64,000 nt of DNA, from assembly GCF_000242635.2 (NCBI RefSeq), contig NC_017770.1, forward strand, positions 2,306,669-2,370,668, written 5' to 3'. The position numbers were made by a program, and so were the translations under genes. Positions 51,714 through 61,334 of the stretch are shown piece after piece. The stretch's first letter is position 1; every line of letters begins with the position of its first letter. Under the pieces are notes generated by a model, which was given only the letters and a program-made list of their open reading frames with translations, searched no databases and was not told the DNA's origin. Source of the DNA: Solitalea canadensis DSM 3403. GTDB lineage: Bacteria; Bacteroidota; Bacteroidia; Sphingobacteriales; Sphingobacteriaceae.

Positions 51714-51783
51714 GCCGCAAAGACGCTAAGACACAAAGGAATTTATTAGTTACTTTAACTTGCGCCTTTGAGTCTTTGCAGTT
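51714..51783. repeat. Inverted 8-nt word pair (GCAAAGAC type)
   Basis: gcaaagac-gctaagac-acaaagga (51716-51740) and the complementary gcgccttt-gagtcttt-gcagtt (51761-51783) can form a hairpin with a 20-nt loop, filling the gap between moeB and the TauE gene. Confidence 0.7.
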
Positions 51784-51785
51784 AT

Positions 51786-52883
51786 TCAATAAATAGCTAC
51801 TGCCTCATCAACTTCGCGCGACCAACTATCTATTCCACCCGCAAGATTATAAACTTCTTCGAAACCTTGCGCTAATAAATCTTCTCCTGCATATAAGCTT
51901 CTGATTCCGTGGTGACAAATTAACACGACTGGCTTTTCTTTATCAAGTTCCTGACATCTGAATAGTATGTCGTTAAGTGGAATATGAATTGAACTTTGAA
52001 TGTTACATATATTCCATTCATCCAATTCCCTCACATCGACAAGTTGTATTTTTTCCGGTTGATTTAATTTCTCTGCCAGCTTTTGAGCAGAGATTGTTTT
52101 TAACCGATTTCTGGTACATAGTGATTTGTAATCTTCTGTTCTTAGATCGGTGAGTGTTTTATTTACTGGAACAAGCTGATAATTAAGTACAAACTGACTA
52201 TTTTTTAATGTATCGATCATCAGCAATTTATTAACAAGCACTTCTCCTACGCCTGTAATCAGCTTAACTACTTCATTGGCCTGATAACAGCCAATAATAC
52301 CAGGCAATATTCCTAAAACGCCATTTGTATTACAATCTGCCACAACTCCTTTTTCAGGTGCTGACGGGAACAAACAGCGATAAGTAGCACTACCATTAAA
52401 ATTAAACACACTTATCTGACCTTCAAACTTATGGATGGCGCCATAAACAAAAGGTTTATCGAGAATTACACAAGCGTCATTGATCAGGTAACGAGTTTGA
52501 AAATTATCGGTGCAATCAACCACTACATCAAACATTCCAATAACAAGCAAGGCGTTATCAACGTTTAACCTGTCATTAATAATCACCACTTCAACTTCAG
52601 GATTCATCGCCCTTAAACGTTTTGCAGCTACCTGCACTTTGGGTTTACCAATTTCTTCAGTTGAATATAAAACTTGTCGATGCAGGTTACTTTCGCTAAT
52701 TACATCATTATCAATAATTCCAATTTTTCCAACTCCCATGCCTGTTAAATATTGCATCACAGGAACACCAAGTCCTCCTGCACCTACAACCAAAACGGAG
52801 GCTTGTTGAAGCTTTAATTGAGCAGGTTCTCCAAAACCTTCTAATAATAATTGACGGATATATCGATCTGAGTTTAATTTCAT
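51786..52883 (-). CDS. moeB: MoeB/ThiF-type adenylyltransferase with C-terminal rhodanese domain
   Basis: 365 aa. N-terminal E1-like domain: ATP loop VVGAGGLGVPVMQYLTGMGVG, IDNDVISESNLHRQVLYS, DCTDNFQTRYLIND. C-terminal rhodanese (about residues 265-360) with active-site loop LICHHGIRS. Adenylates the MoaD Gly-Gly tail and probably supplies sulfur through the rhodanese Cys. Oddity: the two CxxC pairs that hold structural zinc in MoeB are not conserved (the first reads TYRC and the second is missing). Confidence 0.92.
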   Translation of the reverse strand: MKLNSDRYIRQLLLEGFGEPAQLKLQQASVLVVGAGGLGVPVMQYLTGMGVGKIGIIDNDVISESNLHRQVLYSTEEIGKPKVQVAAKRLRAMNPEVEVVIINDRLNVDNALLVIGMFDVVVDCTDNFQTRYLINDACVILDKPFVYGAIHKFEGQISVFNFNGSATYRCLFPSAPEKGVVADCNTNGVLGILPGIIGCYQANEVVKLITGVGEVLVNKLLMIDTLKNSQFVLNYQLVPVNKTLTDLRTEDYKSLCTRNRLKTISAQKLAEKLNQPEKIQLVDVRELDEWNICNIQSSIHIPLNDILFRCQELDKEKPVVLICHHGIRSLYAGEDLLAQGFEEVYNLAGGIDSWSREVDEAVAIY

Positions 52884-52952
52884 GTTAATAATAATTTATG
52901 GTGAGCAAATTATTCATTAATAATCTGAGGAGATTGAGAGCTGAAAGATAAT

Positions 52953-52982
52953 GACTTTCCAGCCTTTGAGAGCCGGAAAGTC
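52953..52982. other. Hairpin in the narK-moeB gap
   Basis: GACTTTCC and GGAAAGTC, perfect 8-bp arms with additional GC/GC pairing inside, in the 136-nt gap between narK (stop 53020) and moeB (start 52883). No T-run on the transcribed strand, so it may be an RNA stability or regulatory stem. It does not match a riboswitch I know. Confidence 0.4.
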
Positions 52983-53019
52983 AAATTTATATGCTATGAA
53001 AAAGTATTTTCGTTTTTAT

Positions 53020-54363
53020 TTAACTTGGTTTTTCACATCCTTTTCGGGTGTAATACCACCAGTTAATACCAGTTGCTATTATGAAGTAAATGATCAACCC
53101 TATAAAAAATGGTGCAGGATTTTTATCATTCAATTTCATCGTTGTTCCTATTAATGTACTGTATATAAATGGCCCAAAAGCGGCAATTGCAGCAGTAAAA
53201 CCGATAACCCCTGCCGCCTGACGAGGCGAATGAGAAAATATGATCGGATACTGCCTGAACGTTGCTGCATTACCTACCCCTGTAAAGAAGAAGATGGCCA
53301 GCATAATTGATAAAAATGCAGGGAACTGACCTAACGAAGTAGGTGTTAAACATCCCAAGGCTACCAATAAACCGCAACAAATGATTAAGGCAATACCTGT
53401 TATATGTGTTAAAATTGCACCGCCAAATTTATCAGTAAGCGGACCAAATAACACCCGGGCAGCTGAGCCAATAAGCGGACCCAAGAAGGCATAGTGTAAA
53501 GGATTAGGTGCATTTTCGAATCCACCGTATAAAGTTTTTATCAGCATCGGAAAAGCAGCTGCTAAACCCGAAAATGCGCCGAAAGTCATTACATAGGTGA
53601 TGGTACAAAACCAGGTATGTTTGTTATTAAAGATATCAAACTGCTCTTTAAATGAAGATACTACAGGAATACTTTTTAGCTGTTTCCAGGCAACAAAACC
53701 AATGATTAAAAGAAATGGCACATAAACAAGGGCTGCATTTTGAAGCCAAACATTACCTGTGCTTCCGTCTGGTTTAGTGATCTGTTGAGGATCACCAGAT
53801 AAAAAGCCAAATGCAGCGGCTCCTATAATCCATGGAGTAATAAATTGCACTACGCTTACTCCAAAGTTCCCAATACCTGCCTGAATTCCCAATGCTGTTC
53901 CTTGCATTTTCTTTGGAAAGAAAAAGCTGGTACTTGGCATAAAAGATGAAAAATCTCCACCGCCAAAACCAGAAAGAAAAGCCAGGATCATAAATATGGC
54001 AAATGGAGTATCCCTATTCATCACTGCCACCCCGATTCCGATACACGGAATAAGTTTCAAGAAAGTTGCTGTAGTGATCACATTGCGAGTTCCATAGATC
54101 GGAATTAAAAACATGTGACAAATACGTAAAATACCAGCCGCTAAACCGGGCATTGCAGCCAACCAAAAAAGCTGGTTATCCGTAAATGTAAAACCTATTT
54201 TAGGTAACATTACCACCACAGCACTCAGTAAATACCAAGTTGAAAATGATAATAATAAGGCTACTGTTGTTATTCGCAATGTTCGCCATGCAATCACCTT
54301 CCCTGTGCTGTTCCAGAAGTTTTCATCTTCCGGTTTCCATTCTTTTAGCCAATGTGAAGCCAT
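53020..54363 (-). CDS. NarK-type nitrate/nitrite transporter (MFS), second copy
   Basis: 447 aa, twelve hydrophobic segments after an amphipathic N-terminus. Nitrate-signature-like loop GIGNFGVSVVQF and an MFS loop FGPLTDKFGG are present; GFGGGDFSSFMPSTSFFFPKKMQG matches NarK1-type members. It begins 24 nt after the preceding narK gene, so the two are co-transcribed; paired NarK1/NarK2 transporters (symporter and antiporter) are known in denitrifiers. Lies opposite the cytochrome b/molybdoenzyme operon. Confidence 0.88.
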   Translation of the reverse strand: MASHWLKEWKPEDENFWNSTGKVIAWRTLRITTVALLLSFSTWYLLSAVVVMLPKIGFTFTDNQLFWLAAMPGLAAGILRICHMFLIPIYGTRNVITTATFLKLIPCIGIGVAVMNRDTPFAIFMILAFLSGFGGGDFSSFMPSTSFFFPKKMQGTALGIQAGIGNFGVSVVQFITPWIIGAAAFGFLSGDPQQITKPDGSTGNVWLQNAALVYVPFLLIIGFVAWKQLKSIPVVSSFKEQFDIFNNKHTWFCTITYVMTFGAFSGLAAAFPMLIKTLYGGFENAPNPLHYAFLGPLIGSAARVLFGPLTDKFGGAILTHITGIALIICCGLLVALGCLTPTSLGQFPAFLSIMLAIFFFTGVGNAATFRQYPIIFSHSPRQAAGVIGFTAAIAAFGPFIYSTLIGTTMKLNDKNPAPFFIGLIIYFIIATGINWWYYTRKGCEKPS

Positions 54364-54387
54364 ATTTTTATATTAAAGAGATAAAAA

Positions 54388-55872
54388 TTATTCGTGTTCG
54401 ATTTTAGTTGCTAATTCTGGAGCTTTCCTTTTAATCATTGCGGCTATTGCGGCATGCATCCACCATAATGAAACAAGTGAAATCGCAAACATCAGTATCC
54501 ATGAGCTCGTCCATAAACCTGTATATTGAAGTAGGTAGCCAAACACAATTGGATTAATAAATCCACCCAATCCGCCAATTAGCCCTACCATGCCTCCTAC
54601 CACACCTACATCGTTTGGAAAGTATTCAGGAATATGTTTATAAACCGCTGCTTTACCAATACCCCAAACAATGCCAATAAGGAATACTAATACAATAAAT
54701 ACCCAAATATTTGCCTGAAAATAAATTCGGGTAGTACCTTTAGCCAGCAATTGCTTTTTCTTTACTTCATCACCTTTTTTCACCACTGGTTCTTGCCAGG
54801 TATTTTTAGTAGGAAGAATTAATGCTTTTGCATCAATTTCATCATGAGCTTTTTTATTCTTTTCTACCAGGTAAACATCATTATTTACCTTAATAAGACT
54901 ATCTGTTACTTCCGTTACTGTGCCTGCATGCTTGGCCATTACACCAAAACCTGGTGAAAAAATTTCCATACGAGGTATAATCAACAGAAAACTGATTACA
55001 ACAGAACTACCAAGTACCCAATACATTACTTGTCGTGCTCCAAATTTATCGGATAGCCAACCACCTGCTGCACGAATAACTCCTGAAGGCAGACTAAATA
55101 TGGATGCAAAAATTCCGGCTAAAACCAATGAAACCTGGTACACATTTACACAATAAGGAACCAACCATTGTGAAAAAGCTACAAAGCATCCGAATACGAG
55201 GTAATAATACAATCCAAAACGCCAAACACGCTTGTTTTTTAAAGGTGTAAGCATTTGAGCTAACGATTTTCCTGAAGCCGCTGGCTTAATATTATTGGTT
55301 AACGACCAAAACAGGATACCGGTTACCACTAAAACTGCAGCATAAATTACAGGAAGTGTCCGCCAGCCATCTGGATTATTGTGAGTAAGGTTTTTGAGTA
55401 AAGTGGGAGCCAATAAAGTAGTGATGGCAGCACCTGCATTTCCCATTCCGAATATACCTAAAGCTCTTCCCTGCCACTCCTTAGGATAACATACGGAGGT
55501 GTAAGCAACACCAACCGCAAAACTGGTACCCACCATACCGAACATAAAGCTCAGTAATAAAAAAGAAATGTAGCTATTGGCCTGTGACAATAAAAACATA
55601 GGAATTGAACAAGCGAGCAGTAAAATACTGAAAACTTTTCTGCCACCAAATCGATCTGTCCATATTCCTAATGGCAATCTGAATATTGATCCGGTTAACA
55701 CAGGAATTCCAATTAACCAACCAACTTCTACAACTGACCAGTTAAAAATGCCGTTATCCACCAAATAAGTAACTAATACGCCATTTAACATCCAGCATGC
55801 AAAACACACTGTAAATGCAAGGGTATTCATGAATAAAATCTTATGAGACTGTTGAAGCGATTTATTATCCAT
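54388..55872 (-). CDS. NarK-type transporter with inserted barrel-like domain, third copy
   Basis: 494 aa from ATG 55872 (MDNKSLQQSHK); a longer frame to 55920 runs into the regulatory region. MFS segments with GTSFAVGVAYTSVCYPKEWQGRALGIFGMGNAGAA (nitrate signature at 141-150) and GLIGGLGGFINP. Between the eighth/ninth and following membrane segments is an extra soluble insertion (about residues 302-385) ending VVKKGDEVKKKQLLAKG, which looks like a barrel-sandwich (biotinyl/lipoyl-like) fold without a modifiable MKM lysine motif. First gene of the leftward Moco operon, next to a symmetric FNR-like box. Confidence 0.87.
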   Translation of the reverse strand: MDNKSLQQSHKILFMNTLAFTVCFACWMLNGVLVTYLVDNGIFNWSVVEVGWLIGIPVLTGSIFRLPLGIWTDRFGGRKVFSILLLACSIPMFLLSQANSYISFLLLSFMFGMVGTSFAVGVAYTSVCYPKEWQGRALGIFGMGNAGAAITTLLAPTLLKNLTHNNPDGWRTLPVIYAAVLVVTGILFWSLTNNIKPAASGKSLAQMLTPLKNKRVWRFGLYYYLVFGCFVAFSQWLVPYCVNVYQVSLVLAGIFASIFSLPSGVIRAAGGWLSDKFGARQVMYWVLGSSVVISFLLIIPRMEIFSPGFGVMAKHAGTVTEVTDSLIKVNNDVYLVEKNKKAHDEIDAKALILPTKNTWQEPVVKKGDEVKKKQLLAKGTTRIYFQANIWVFIVLVFLIGIVWGIGKAAVYKHIPEYFPNDVGVVGGMVGLIGGLGGFINPIVFGYLLQYTGLWTSSWILMFAISLVSLWWMHAAIAAMIKRKAPELATKIEHE

Positions 55873-55923
55873 AACTTGGTAATTATATCGATACAAAACT
55901 CTGATAGATGACCACGGCAAAAA

Positions 55924-55937
55924 ATGATTTATATCAT
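55924..55937. promoter_or_regulatory. FNR/CRP-like box ATGAT-N4-ATCAT
   Basis: Perfectly symmetric ATGAT-TTAT-ATCAT, 52 nt from the narK start (55872) and about 170 nt from the cytochrome b start. A weaker copy, ATGAT-ATAA-ATTAT, lies at 55977-55990. Location in the divergent promoter between transporter and enzyme operons fits control by the Crp/Fnr protein at 34750. Confidence 0.55.
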
Positions 55938-56107
55938 GCTTTTAAAAATAATTTATTAATTAATTTGCAAAATAACATGATATAAATTATAAAAAAATCC
56001 AGACCAACTATGGCAATTTGTTATATTTAACATATCCTGTATATTTAAATGTAGGCAGATTAATTATAGAAAGTCTAACTCAATACATACTTGAATTAGT
56101 TAGCATC

Positions 56108-57166
56108 ATGAAAACTTTAAACATTCGTGCATTATTGATTGCTACATTTTGTTGTTTATGTACCATTGGACTCGTATTCCTTGGCTCCAGAAAACTTCAA
56201 AATTTTGACGCTGCTCTTATCGTTTACCTCTTCGGAACCTTATTTGCACTGTTCGGAGTAATCTATAGATACACTGTCTGGCTGCAACGACCACCAACCT
56301 GGCTTTATTTTAAAAGAGGCTGGCAGTTGCTCTTTTCCAAGAGCTTCATTGAATATTTTATTCTATCAGTAAAAAAAATCTTCGTTAACATCGGTTTCCA
56401 GCAATTTATTTATCCCAGAGGACGTGCAAGATGGTGGGGACACTTTTTATTAGCCACCGGATGCATGATTGCCTTTTCGGTTACCTTTCCCTTAACCTTT
56501 GGCTGGATTCACTTTACGATGAACCCTGAAACAAGTATTAATCCCGCAGTTACTAATATGTACGAGGCTCATGTTTTCGGCTTTAAGGTAATGGAATTTA
56601 GGTTAGGATCTATTATGGGTTTCTTTATTTTCCATATTCTTAATTGGTGTTCATGGCTGGTCATTATCGGATGTTTATTGTTTATGAGACGCCGGTTTAC
56701 TAATGCCGGACAAATTGCTATTCAAACTTTTGAAGGTGATTTGCTTCCACTTATCCTGCTTATTGCCATTTCTGTAACAGGACTAGGTCTTACTTACGAC
56801 TATGAATTTCTGAAAGGAATAACCTACGAGTTTATGGCTGTTACACATGCCGTAACTGTTATTATGTTTCTTATATGGATTCCATTTGGTAAGTTTTTTC
56901 ACATTATTCAGCGTCCGGCACAAATTGGGGCTCATTTGTATCGCAGAGAAGGCGAAAAAAGAGGAATGGCGGTTTGCCCTCATACCGGAAATGAATTTGC
57001 AACGCAGATGCATATAAACGATTTAAAAGAAGTTACTAAAGAATTAGGATTTGATTTTACGCTTGAAGATGGTTCATCACACCTTGATCTGAGCCCCGAA
57101 GGTAAAAGATCTGCTTTAGCTAAAGCGCATTTGAAAGCACGCCAGGAAAGTGGCAAATTCTTCTAA
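56108..57166 (+). CDS. Membrane cytochrome b-like (NarI/HdrE-type) subunit
   Basis: 352 aa from ATG 56108; the frame open from 56018 adds no family-like residues. Five to six membrane segments with His at 112 ([13 protein letters not shown]), 135, 176 (FFIFHILNW), 247 ([11 protein letters not shown]) and 265 (KFFHIIQRP), positions suitable for b-heme ligation as in NarI/DsrM/HdrE. Cytoplasmic C-terminus includes CPHTGNEF. It is first in an operon with a molybdoenzyme, a ferredoxin and a Rieske protein, so it probably takes electrons from menaquinol. Exact family is uncertain. Confidence 0.72.
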   Translation: MKTLNIRALLIATFCCLCTIGLVFLGSRKLQNFDAALIVYLFGTLFALFGVIYRYTVWLQRPPTWLYFKRGWQLLFSKSFIEYFILSVKKIFVNIGFQQFIYPRGRARWWGHFLLATGCMIAFSVTFPLTFGWIHFTMNPETSINPAVTNMYEAHVFGFKVMEFRLGSIMGFFIFHILNWCSWLVIIGCLLFMRRRFTNAGQIAIQTFEGDLLPLILLIAISVTGLGLTYDYEFLKGITYEFMAVTHAVTVIMFLIWIPFGKFFHIIQRPAQIGAHLYRREGEKRGMAVCPHTGNEFATQMHINDLKEVTKELGFDFTLEDGSSHLDLSPEGKRSALAKAHLKARQESGKFF

Positions 57167-57188
57167 TCATTCGTTAAATTTAATTATC

Positions 57189-59405
57189 ATGTCAAAACTC
57201 CCCGTATCAGCCGATAAAATTATTAAAGAATTTGGACCTCATTTAAATTATGCTCCAACAGAAGGTTATTTGGGAAGAGATGAACCGGATAAGGTGGTGC
57301 CAACCCATTGCTGCTTTTGCGGAATGCAATGTGGTATCAAATTACTGGTTAAAAACAATAAAGTAGTCGGCTTCGACCCTTGGATGGAATTTCCATTTAA
57401 CGAAGGCAGATTATGTCCAAAAGGTGTTCAACGTTATTTACAGAACAACCATCCCGACAGGCTACTCGATCCTTTGATAAGGGTCGAAGGAAAAGGTTTT
57501 GAGAAAACAACATGGGAAGATGCGATGGATCGCACGATTTCAGAAATAAAACGAATCCAGAATACCTATGGGAATGACGCCTTTTCTATGCTTTCGGGTG
57601 TTAGCCTTTCCAATGAAAAGAGTTACCTGGTAGGCAAATTTGCCCGTGTAGCCCTAAAAACAAAAAATCTTGATTATAATGGCCGTCTGTGCATGGTAAG
57701 TGCAGGCGCCGGAAATAAAAAAGCATTCGGACTTGATCGTGGATCAAATAATTACGCTGATTTAGAAAAAGCCGAAGTTATCTTCGTAACAGGTGCGAAT
57801 GTTAGTGAAACCTTCCCTACGCTAACCCATTGGATATGGCGTGCACGTGATAACGGGGCTAAGCTTATTGTTGTGGACCCTCGTGTTATTCCACTGGCTC
57901 GCACCGCTGATCTGCATTTGGATATTAAACCAGGCACGGATTCAGCTTTGTATGGCACCATTCTTAAATACATGGCTGATCACGATATGTTGAATCAGGA
58001 ATTTATTCGTGAACATACAAGTGGATTTGAACAAACACTGGAAGCGGTAAAAGACTACACATTAGAATGGGGTGAAAAAGTTACAGGAATTGATAAAGAA
58101 AAAATCCGGACCGCTGCTGAATGGTGGGGATCGGCTGCTACCAGCTTTTTATTACACGCCCGAGGCATTGAACATCACTCAAAAGGTGTGGATAATGTTG
58201 TTGGCTGTATTAACCTGGTACTGGCAACCGGAAGAATTGGTAAACCGTATTGTGGTTATGCGACCATAACTGGACAAGGAAACGGACAAGGTGGTCGTGA
58301 ACACGGACATAAATGTGATCAATTGCCAGGAAATCGCGATATCAGTAACCCTGAACATCGTAAATACATATCTGAAGTCTGGGGAATTGATGAAAAAGAG
58401 CTTCCTGGAGTGGGTTATACTGCCTATGAGTTGATTGAAGCTATTCATCGCGGTGAGGTGAAAGGCTTGCTTTCCATTTGCTTTAATCCGCTGGTTTCAC
58501 TGCCCAACAATAATTTCGTACGTGAGGCGCTTGAAAAACTTGAATTTTATGTAGTGATCGACTTCTTCTTAAATGAAACTGCTCGCCATGCTGATGTTAT
58601 TCTGGCAGGCTCTTTACACGAAGAAGAAGAAGGAACCGTTACTACAGCTGAAGGTCGTGTAACAAGAATTCGTCAGGCGGTTACGCCTCCGGGTAATTCA
58701 AGACAGGATACTGCCATTTTATTGGAAATAGCTGATCGATTAGGTGCCGGTGATAAATTCAGGTATAACTCTAGTGAAGATATTTTTAATGAACTGCGTG
58801 TGGCCTCAAAAGGTGGAACGGCAGATTATTATGGAATTACCTATGAAAAAATTGAACAGAACATGGGTATTTTCTGGCCTTGCCCTACATTAGATCACCC
58901 GGGTACACCACGCCTATGGGAAGATTACAAGTTCAAAACGAATGATGGCAAAGCTCACTTTAATCCCGCACCTTACCGTGATCCGGGAGAAGTAACGGAC
59001 GATGAATATCCAATTGTTTTAACAACAGGGCGTGTGGTATCTCAATACTTAAGTGGCACACAAACCCGAAGAATTGGAAAACTGGTAAATCAGTACCCTG
59101 AGCCATTGGTAGAAATCCATCCTGAGCTTGCTGCTAAGTACGGCATAAAAGAACGTGATTTGGTAAAAGTGGTAACACGTCGAGGTGAAGGACTTTTTCC
59201 GGCAAATATTGTTGAGACTATTCGGAAAGACACTGTTTTCATTCCATATCACTGGCCTGGAAAAAAATCCGCAAATCAGTTAACTCCAGGCACATTAGAC
59301 CCAATTTCCAAAATACCTGAGTTTAAGGTATGTGCTTGTAAATTAATTCCAATGGGCGTAAAAGCTCCTTCATCTGAAGAAGCAGCGGCGTTCGCAAGTG
59401 AGTAA
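57189..59405 (+). CDS. Molybdopterin oxidoreductase, NapA/NasA-like (putative second nitrate reductase)
   Basis: 738 aa from ATG 57189 ([10 protein letters not shown]); the open frame to 57150 overlaps the preceding gene. [4Fe-4S] motif [11 protein letters not shown] with a fourth Cys in RLCPKGV; Mo-ligand Cys in [13 protein letters not shown]; bis-MGD contacts [23 protein letters not shown] and the C-terminal [14 protein letters not shown]. No Tat signal, so cytoplasmic unless co-exported. Unlike the 1170-aa enzyme it has no reductase domains and depends on partners. NapA/NasA-type Cys ligation supports nitrate reduction, but formate or other oxyanions cannot be excluded from sequence. Confidence 0.85.
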   Translation: MSKLPVSADKIIKEFGPHLNYAPTEGYLGRDEPDKVVPTHCCFCGMQCGIKLLVKNNKVVGFDPWMEFPFNEGRLCPKGVQRYLQNNHPDRLLDPLIRVEGKGFEKTTWEDAMDRTISEIKRIQNTYGNDAFSMLSGVSLSNEKSYLVGKFARVALKTKNLDYNGRLCMVSAGAGNKKAFGLDRGSNNYADLEKAEVIFVTGANVSETFPTLTHWIWRARDNGAKLIVVDPRVIPLARTADLHLDIKPGTDSALYGTILKYMADHDMLNQEFIREHTSGFEQTLEAVKDYTLEWGEKVTGIDKEKIRTAAEWWGSAATSFLLHARGIEHHSKGVDNVVGCINLVLATGRIGKPYCGYATITGQGNGQGGREHGHKCDQLPGNRDISNPEHRKYISEVWGIDEKELPGVGYTAYELIEAIHRGEVKGLLSICFNPLVSLPNNNFVREALEKLEFYVVIDFFLNETARHADVILAGSLHEEEEGTVTTAEGRVTRIRQAVTPPGNSRQDTAILLEIADRLGAGDKFRYNSSEDIFNELRVASKGGTADYYGITYEKIEQNMGIFWPCPTLDHPGTPRLWEDYKFKTNDGKAHFNPAPYRDPGEVTDDEYPIVLTTGRVVSQYLSGTQTRRIGKLVNQYPEPLVEIHPELAAKYGIKERDLVKVVTRRGEGLFPANIVETIRKDTVFIPYHWPGKKSANQLTPGTLDPISKIPEFKVCACKLIPMGVKAPSSEEAAAFASE

Positions 59406-59440
59406 TGATTTTAATTTGATTAACAAAGCAAGATAATTAA

Positions 59441-60013
59441 ATGGAAACACCTTCTTATTATAAGATCGACCAGGAATTTTTTGTTGACATGCAAAGATGT
59501 ATTGGTTGCCATGCCTGTGAAATGGCTTGTGCCGAATGCGAAACCAATGGTCAGGAGTCCATGATCCATATACATTATGTAAACAGGGCTGTTACGGTTC
59601 AAACAACTGTGCAGGTCTGTATGCATTGTGATGATCCGGTTTGTGCAAATGTTTGTCCTGCTGATGCTATCACCAAAGATGAATTTGGTGTGGTGCATAC
59701 CGCTAACACTGCAAGGTGTATAGGTTGTTCCAACTGTGTAATGGCCTGTCCGTTCGGCGTACCTATCAAGGAAGAGAAATACGATTTGATGATGAAGTGC
59801 AATATGTGCTACGACAGAACCAGTGCCGGGAAAAAACCAATGTGTGCAACCGTTTGTCCGAGTGGTGCTCTTTATTATGGAACCAGAGAAGAGATCAGTA
59901 AAATGAGACCATCAAGCACGCCGGTTAATACTTTCTATTTTGGAAAAGAGAAAGTAACTACAAAAGTTAATCTAATGATGCCTGCTGGAAGTACCTCCAT
60001 CCAGGTTGATTAA
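59441..60013 (+). CDS. Four-cluster [4Fe-4S] ferredoxin subunit (NarH/DmsB/NapG-like)
   Basis: 190 aa. Four Cys clusters are visible: [35 protein letters not shown] and CNMC...CATVC. This is the standard electron-wire subunit of complex iron-sulfur molybdoenzymes. Starts 35 nt after the catalytic subunit gene. No signal peptide or anchor. Confidence 0.92.
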   Translation: METPSYYKIDQEFFVDMQRCIGCHACEMACAECETNGQESMIHIHYVNRAVTVQTTVQVCMHCDDPVCANVCPADAITKDEFGVVHTANTARCIGCSNCVMACPFGVPIKEEKYDLMMKCNMCYDRTSAGKKPMCATVCPSGALYYGTREEISKMRPSSTPVNTFYFGKEKVTTKVNLMMPAGSTSIQVD

Positions 60014-60062
60014 CTAATAGTTGATTTAAACATTATTCCATCGATCACAAAATAATAATACA

Positions 60063-60566
60063 ATGACGGACGAGAAAAATAATCCGAATTGGAAAGAAGA
60101 TTTTCCCATCAGCAGACTTGAAGCAACCAATGTTACCAGACGTGAATTTGCTAAATTCCTTTGTTTGGTTTCAGGTGGATTAGCTGTTGGCAACTTATAT
60201 GTTTTAGCAAAAGGAAAAGAAAAAAGAGATCGTTCAGATAAGGACTTCTTTGTTTGTAAAAAGGAGGATTTACCTGTTGGCGGTACCAAAACTTTTGTTC
60301 TTGAAGGAAGTACTATTCCTTATATTCTGATTCATTTGGAAAGTGGTGATTTTAAGGCCTACGAACAAAAATGTACGCATCTTTCCTGCGCCGTTTTTTA
60401 TAAACCCGGAACCGGAAAAATAGAGTGTCCTTGCCATAATGGCTGGTTTGATGCCCTTACAGGTGAAGTTTTACAAGGTCCGCCTCCCCGCCCGCTCCCA
60501 CACTTGGATGTTGTGGTAAAAAACGATGAGGTATATGTTAAATATCCTGTTGAGTCTAATGTTTGA
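60063..60566 (+). CDS. High-potential Rieske [2Fe-2S] protein with Tat-like N-terminus
   Basis: 167 aa. Twin-arginine motif TRREFAK (RR at 26-27) before a hydrophobic segment (33-48), indicating Tat export or a membrane-anchored Rieske. Ligands CTHLSC (Cys104, His106, Cys109) and CPCH (Cys122, Cys124, His125), including the disulfide pair typical of bc-type high-potential Rieske proteins. It follows the ferredoxin subunit by 49 nt. There is no cytochrome bc1 gene nearby, so it probably belongs to the molybdoenzyme complex. Confidence 0.88.
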   Translation: MTDEKNNPNWKEDFPISRLEATNVTRREFAKFLCLVSGGLAVGNLYVLAKGKEKRDRSDKDFFVCKKEDLPVGGTKTFVLEGSTIPYILIHLESGDFKAYEQKCTHLSCAVFYKPGTGKIECPCHNGWFDALTGEVLQGPPPRPLPHLDVVVKNDEVYVKYPVESNV

Positions 60567-60584
60567 TAAGTAAATAGTATTATC

Positions 60585-60827
60585 ATGAGTAATTTTAGAG
60601 ACGCCCAAAGCCAGGCCCATCCCAATAAAAGGAGCACCATATCATCTGCAATCATGATGATATTGATATTAAATGTAACCTTGCAGATTTGGCTATTATA
60701 TACCGGACTTAACAATGCACTTAGCAACAATACCGACATTGGTTTCCCAATGCTGATAGCTTCTTTAGTGATATTTTTAATCAATTGCGGGCTACTTTAT
60801 TATTTACCAGGAAGAAAGAAAAGATAA
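60585..60827 (+). CDS. Small two-helix membrane protein of the molybdoenzyme operon
   Basis: 80 aa with two hydrophobic segments (about residues 22-42 and 50-72) and a basic C-terminus GRKKR. It starts 18 nt after the Rieske gene, so it is likely co-transcribed. I recognise no family; an accessory or anchoring subunit is the simplest guess. Confidence 0.65.
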   Translation: MSNFRDAQSQAHPNKRSTISSAIMMILILNVTLQIWLLYTGLNNALSNNTDIGFPMLIASLVIFLINCGLLYYLPGRKKR

Positions 60828-60832
60828 AATTT

Positions 60833-60858
60833 GAGATATGGGATTTGAGATGTTAGCT
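60833..60858. repeat. Single heptamer array (GAGATNT type)
   Basis: tttgaga-tatggga-tttgaga-tgttag just after the small membrane protein gene. The same word family occurs as an inverted pair at 63071-63208. Confidence 0.6.
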
Positions 60859-60960
60859 TTGATGTTATTAGTATAACCCCGTTTGATAGTTATGAGGGTA
60901 ATATAATCTTTTTTGCACATCCGTGTAATCTATTTAATAATCAAACCTAATCCTACAAAA

Positions 60961-61332
60961 ATGAAAATAAGGATAAAAGCCGACACCATTCGATTTCGTT
61001 TAGATAAAAATGACATTCAATGCTTGCAAGACAGTGGTCATACAAAAGAAGAAACTACAATTGCAGGTGGTAAACTTCATTTTTGTATTAAAGCTAAACC
61101 CATTGAAGAAGCTGTAATTAAATTAGACCCTTTTGCTGTTCATCTTCTGTACCCTGAGCAAAAATTAATGGAATGGACCTCAAATGATGATAATGGTATT
61201 TATTTTTCTATTACTAATGCAGATGGCTCTATACTCCAAATAACATTAGAAAAGGATTATAAATGCTTAACAACAAGAGATGAGGACGAATCAGCGTCTT
61301 TTGATAACCCTTTAACTGCCCACAACTGTTAA
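60961..61332 (+). CDS. Conserved small protein upstream of moaA (DUF7009-like, tentative)
   Basis: 123 aa from ATG 60961, an upstream in-frame extension to 60913 being unneeded. Opening MKIRIKADTIRFRLDKNDI, middle LHFCIKAKP, end LEKDYKCLTTRDEDES, soluble, beta-rich. I associate this pattern with the uncharacterised DUF7009 family but cannot check it. It ends 2 nt before moaA, so it is co-expressed with Moco synthesis. Function is unknown. Confidence 0.6.
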   Translation: MKIRIKADTIRFRLDKNDIQCLQDSGHTKEETTIAGGKLHFCIKAKPIEEAVIKLDPFAVHLLYPEQKLMEWTSNDDNGIYFSITNADGSILQITLEKDYKCLTTRDEDESASFDNPLTAHNC

Positions 61333-61334
61333 AA

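Noticed and set aside
52953..52982. Moco or other riboswitch between narK and moeB
   Set aside because: Only one simple stem-loop is visible and no known riboswitch core could be recognised.
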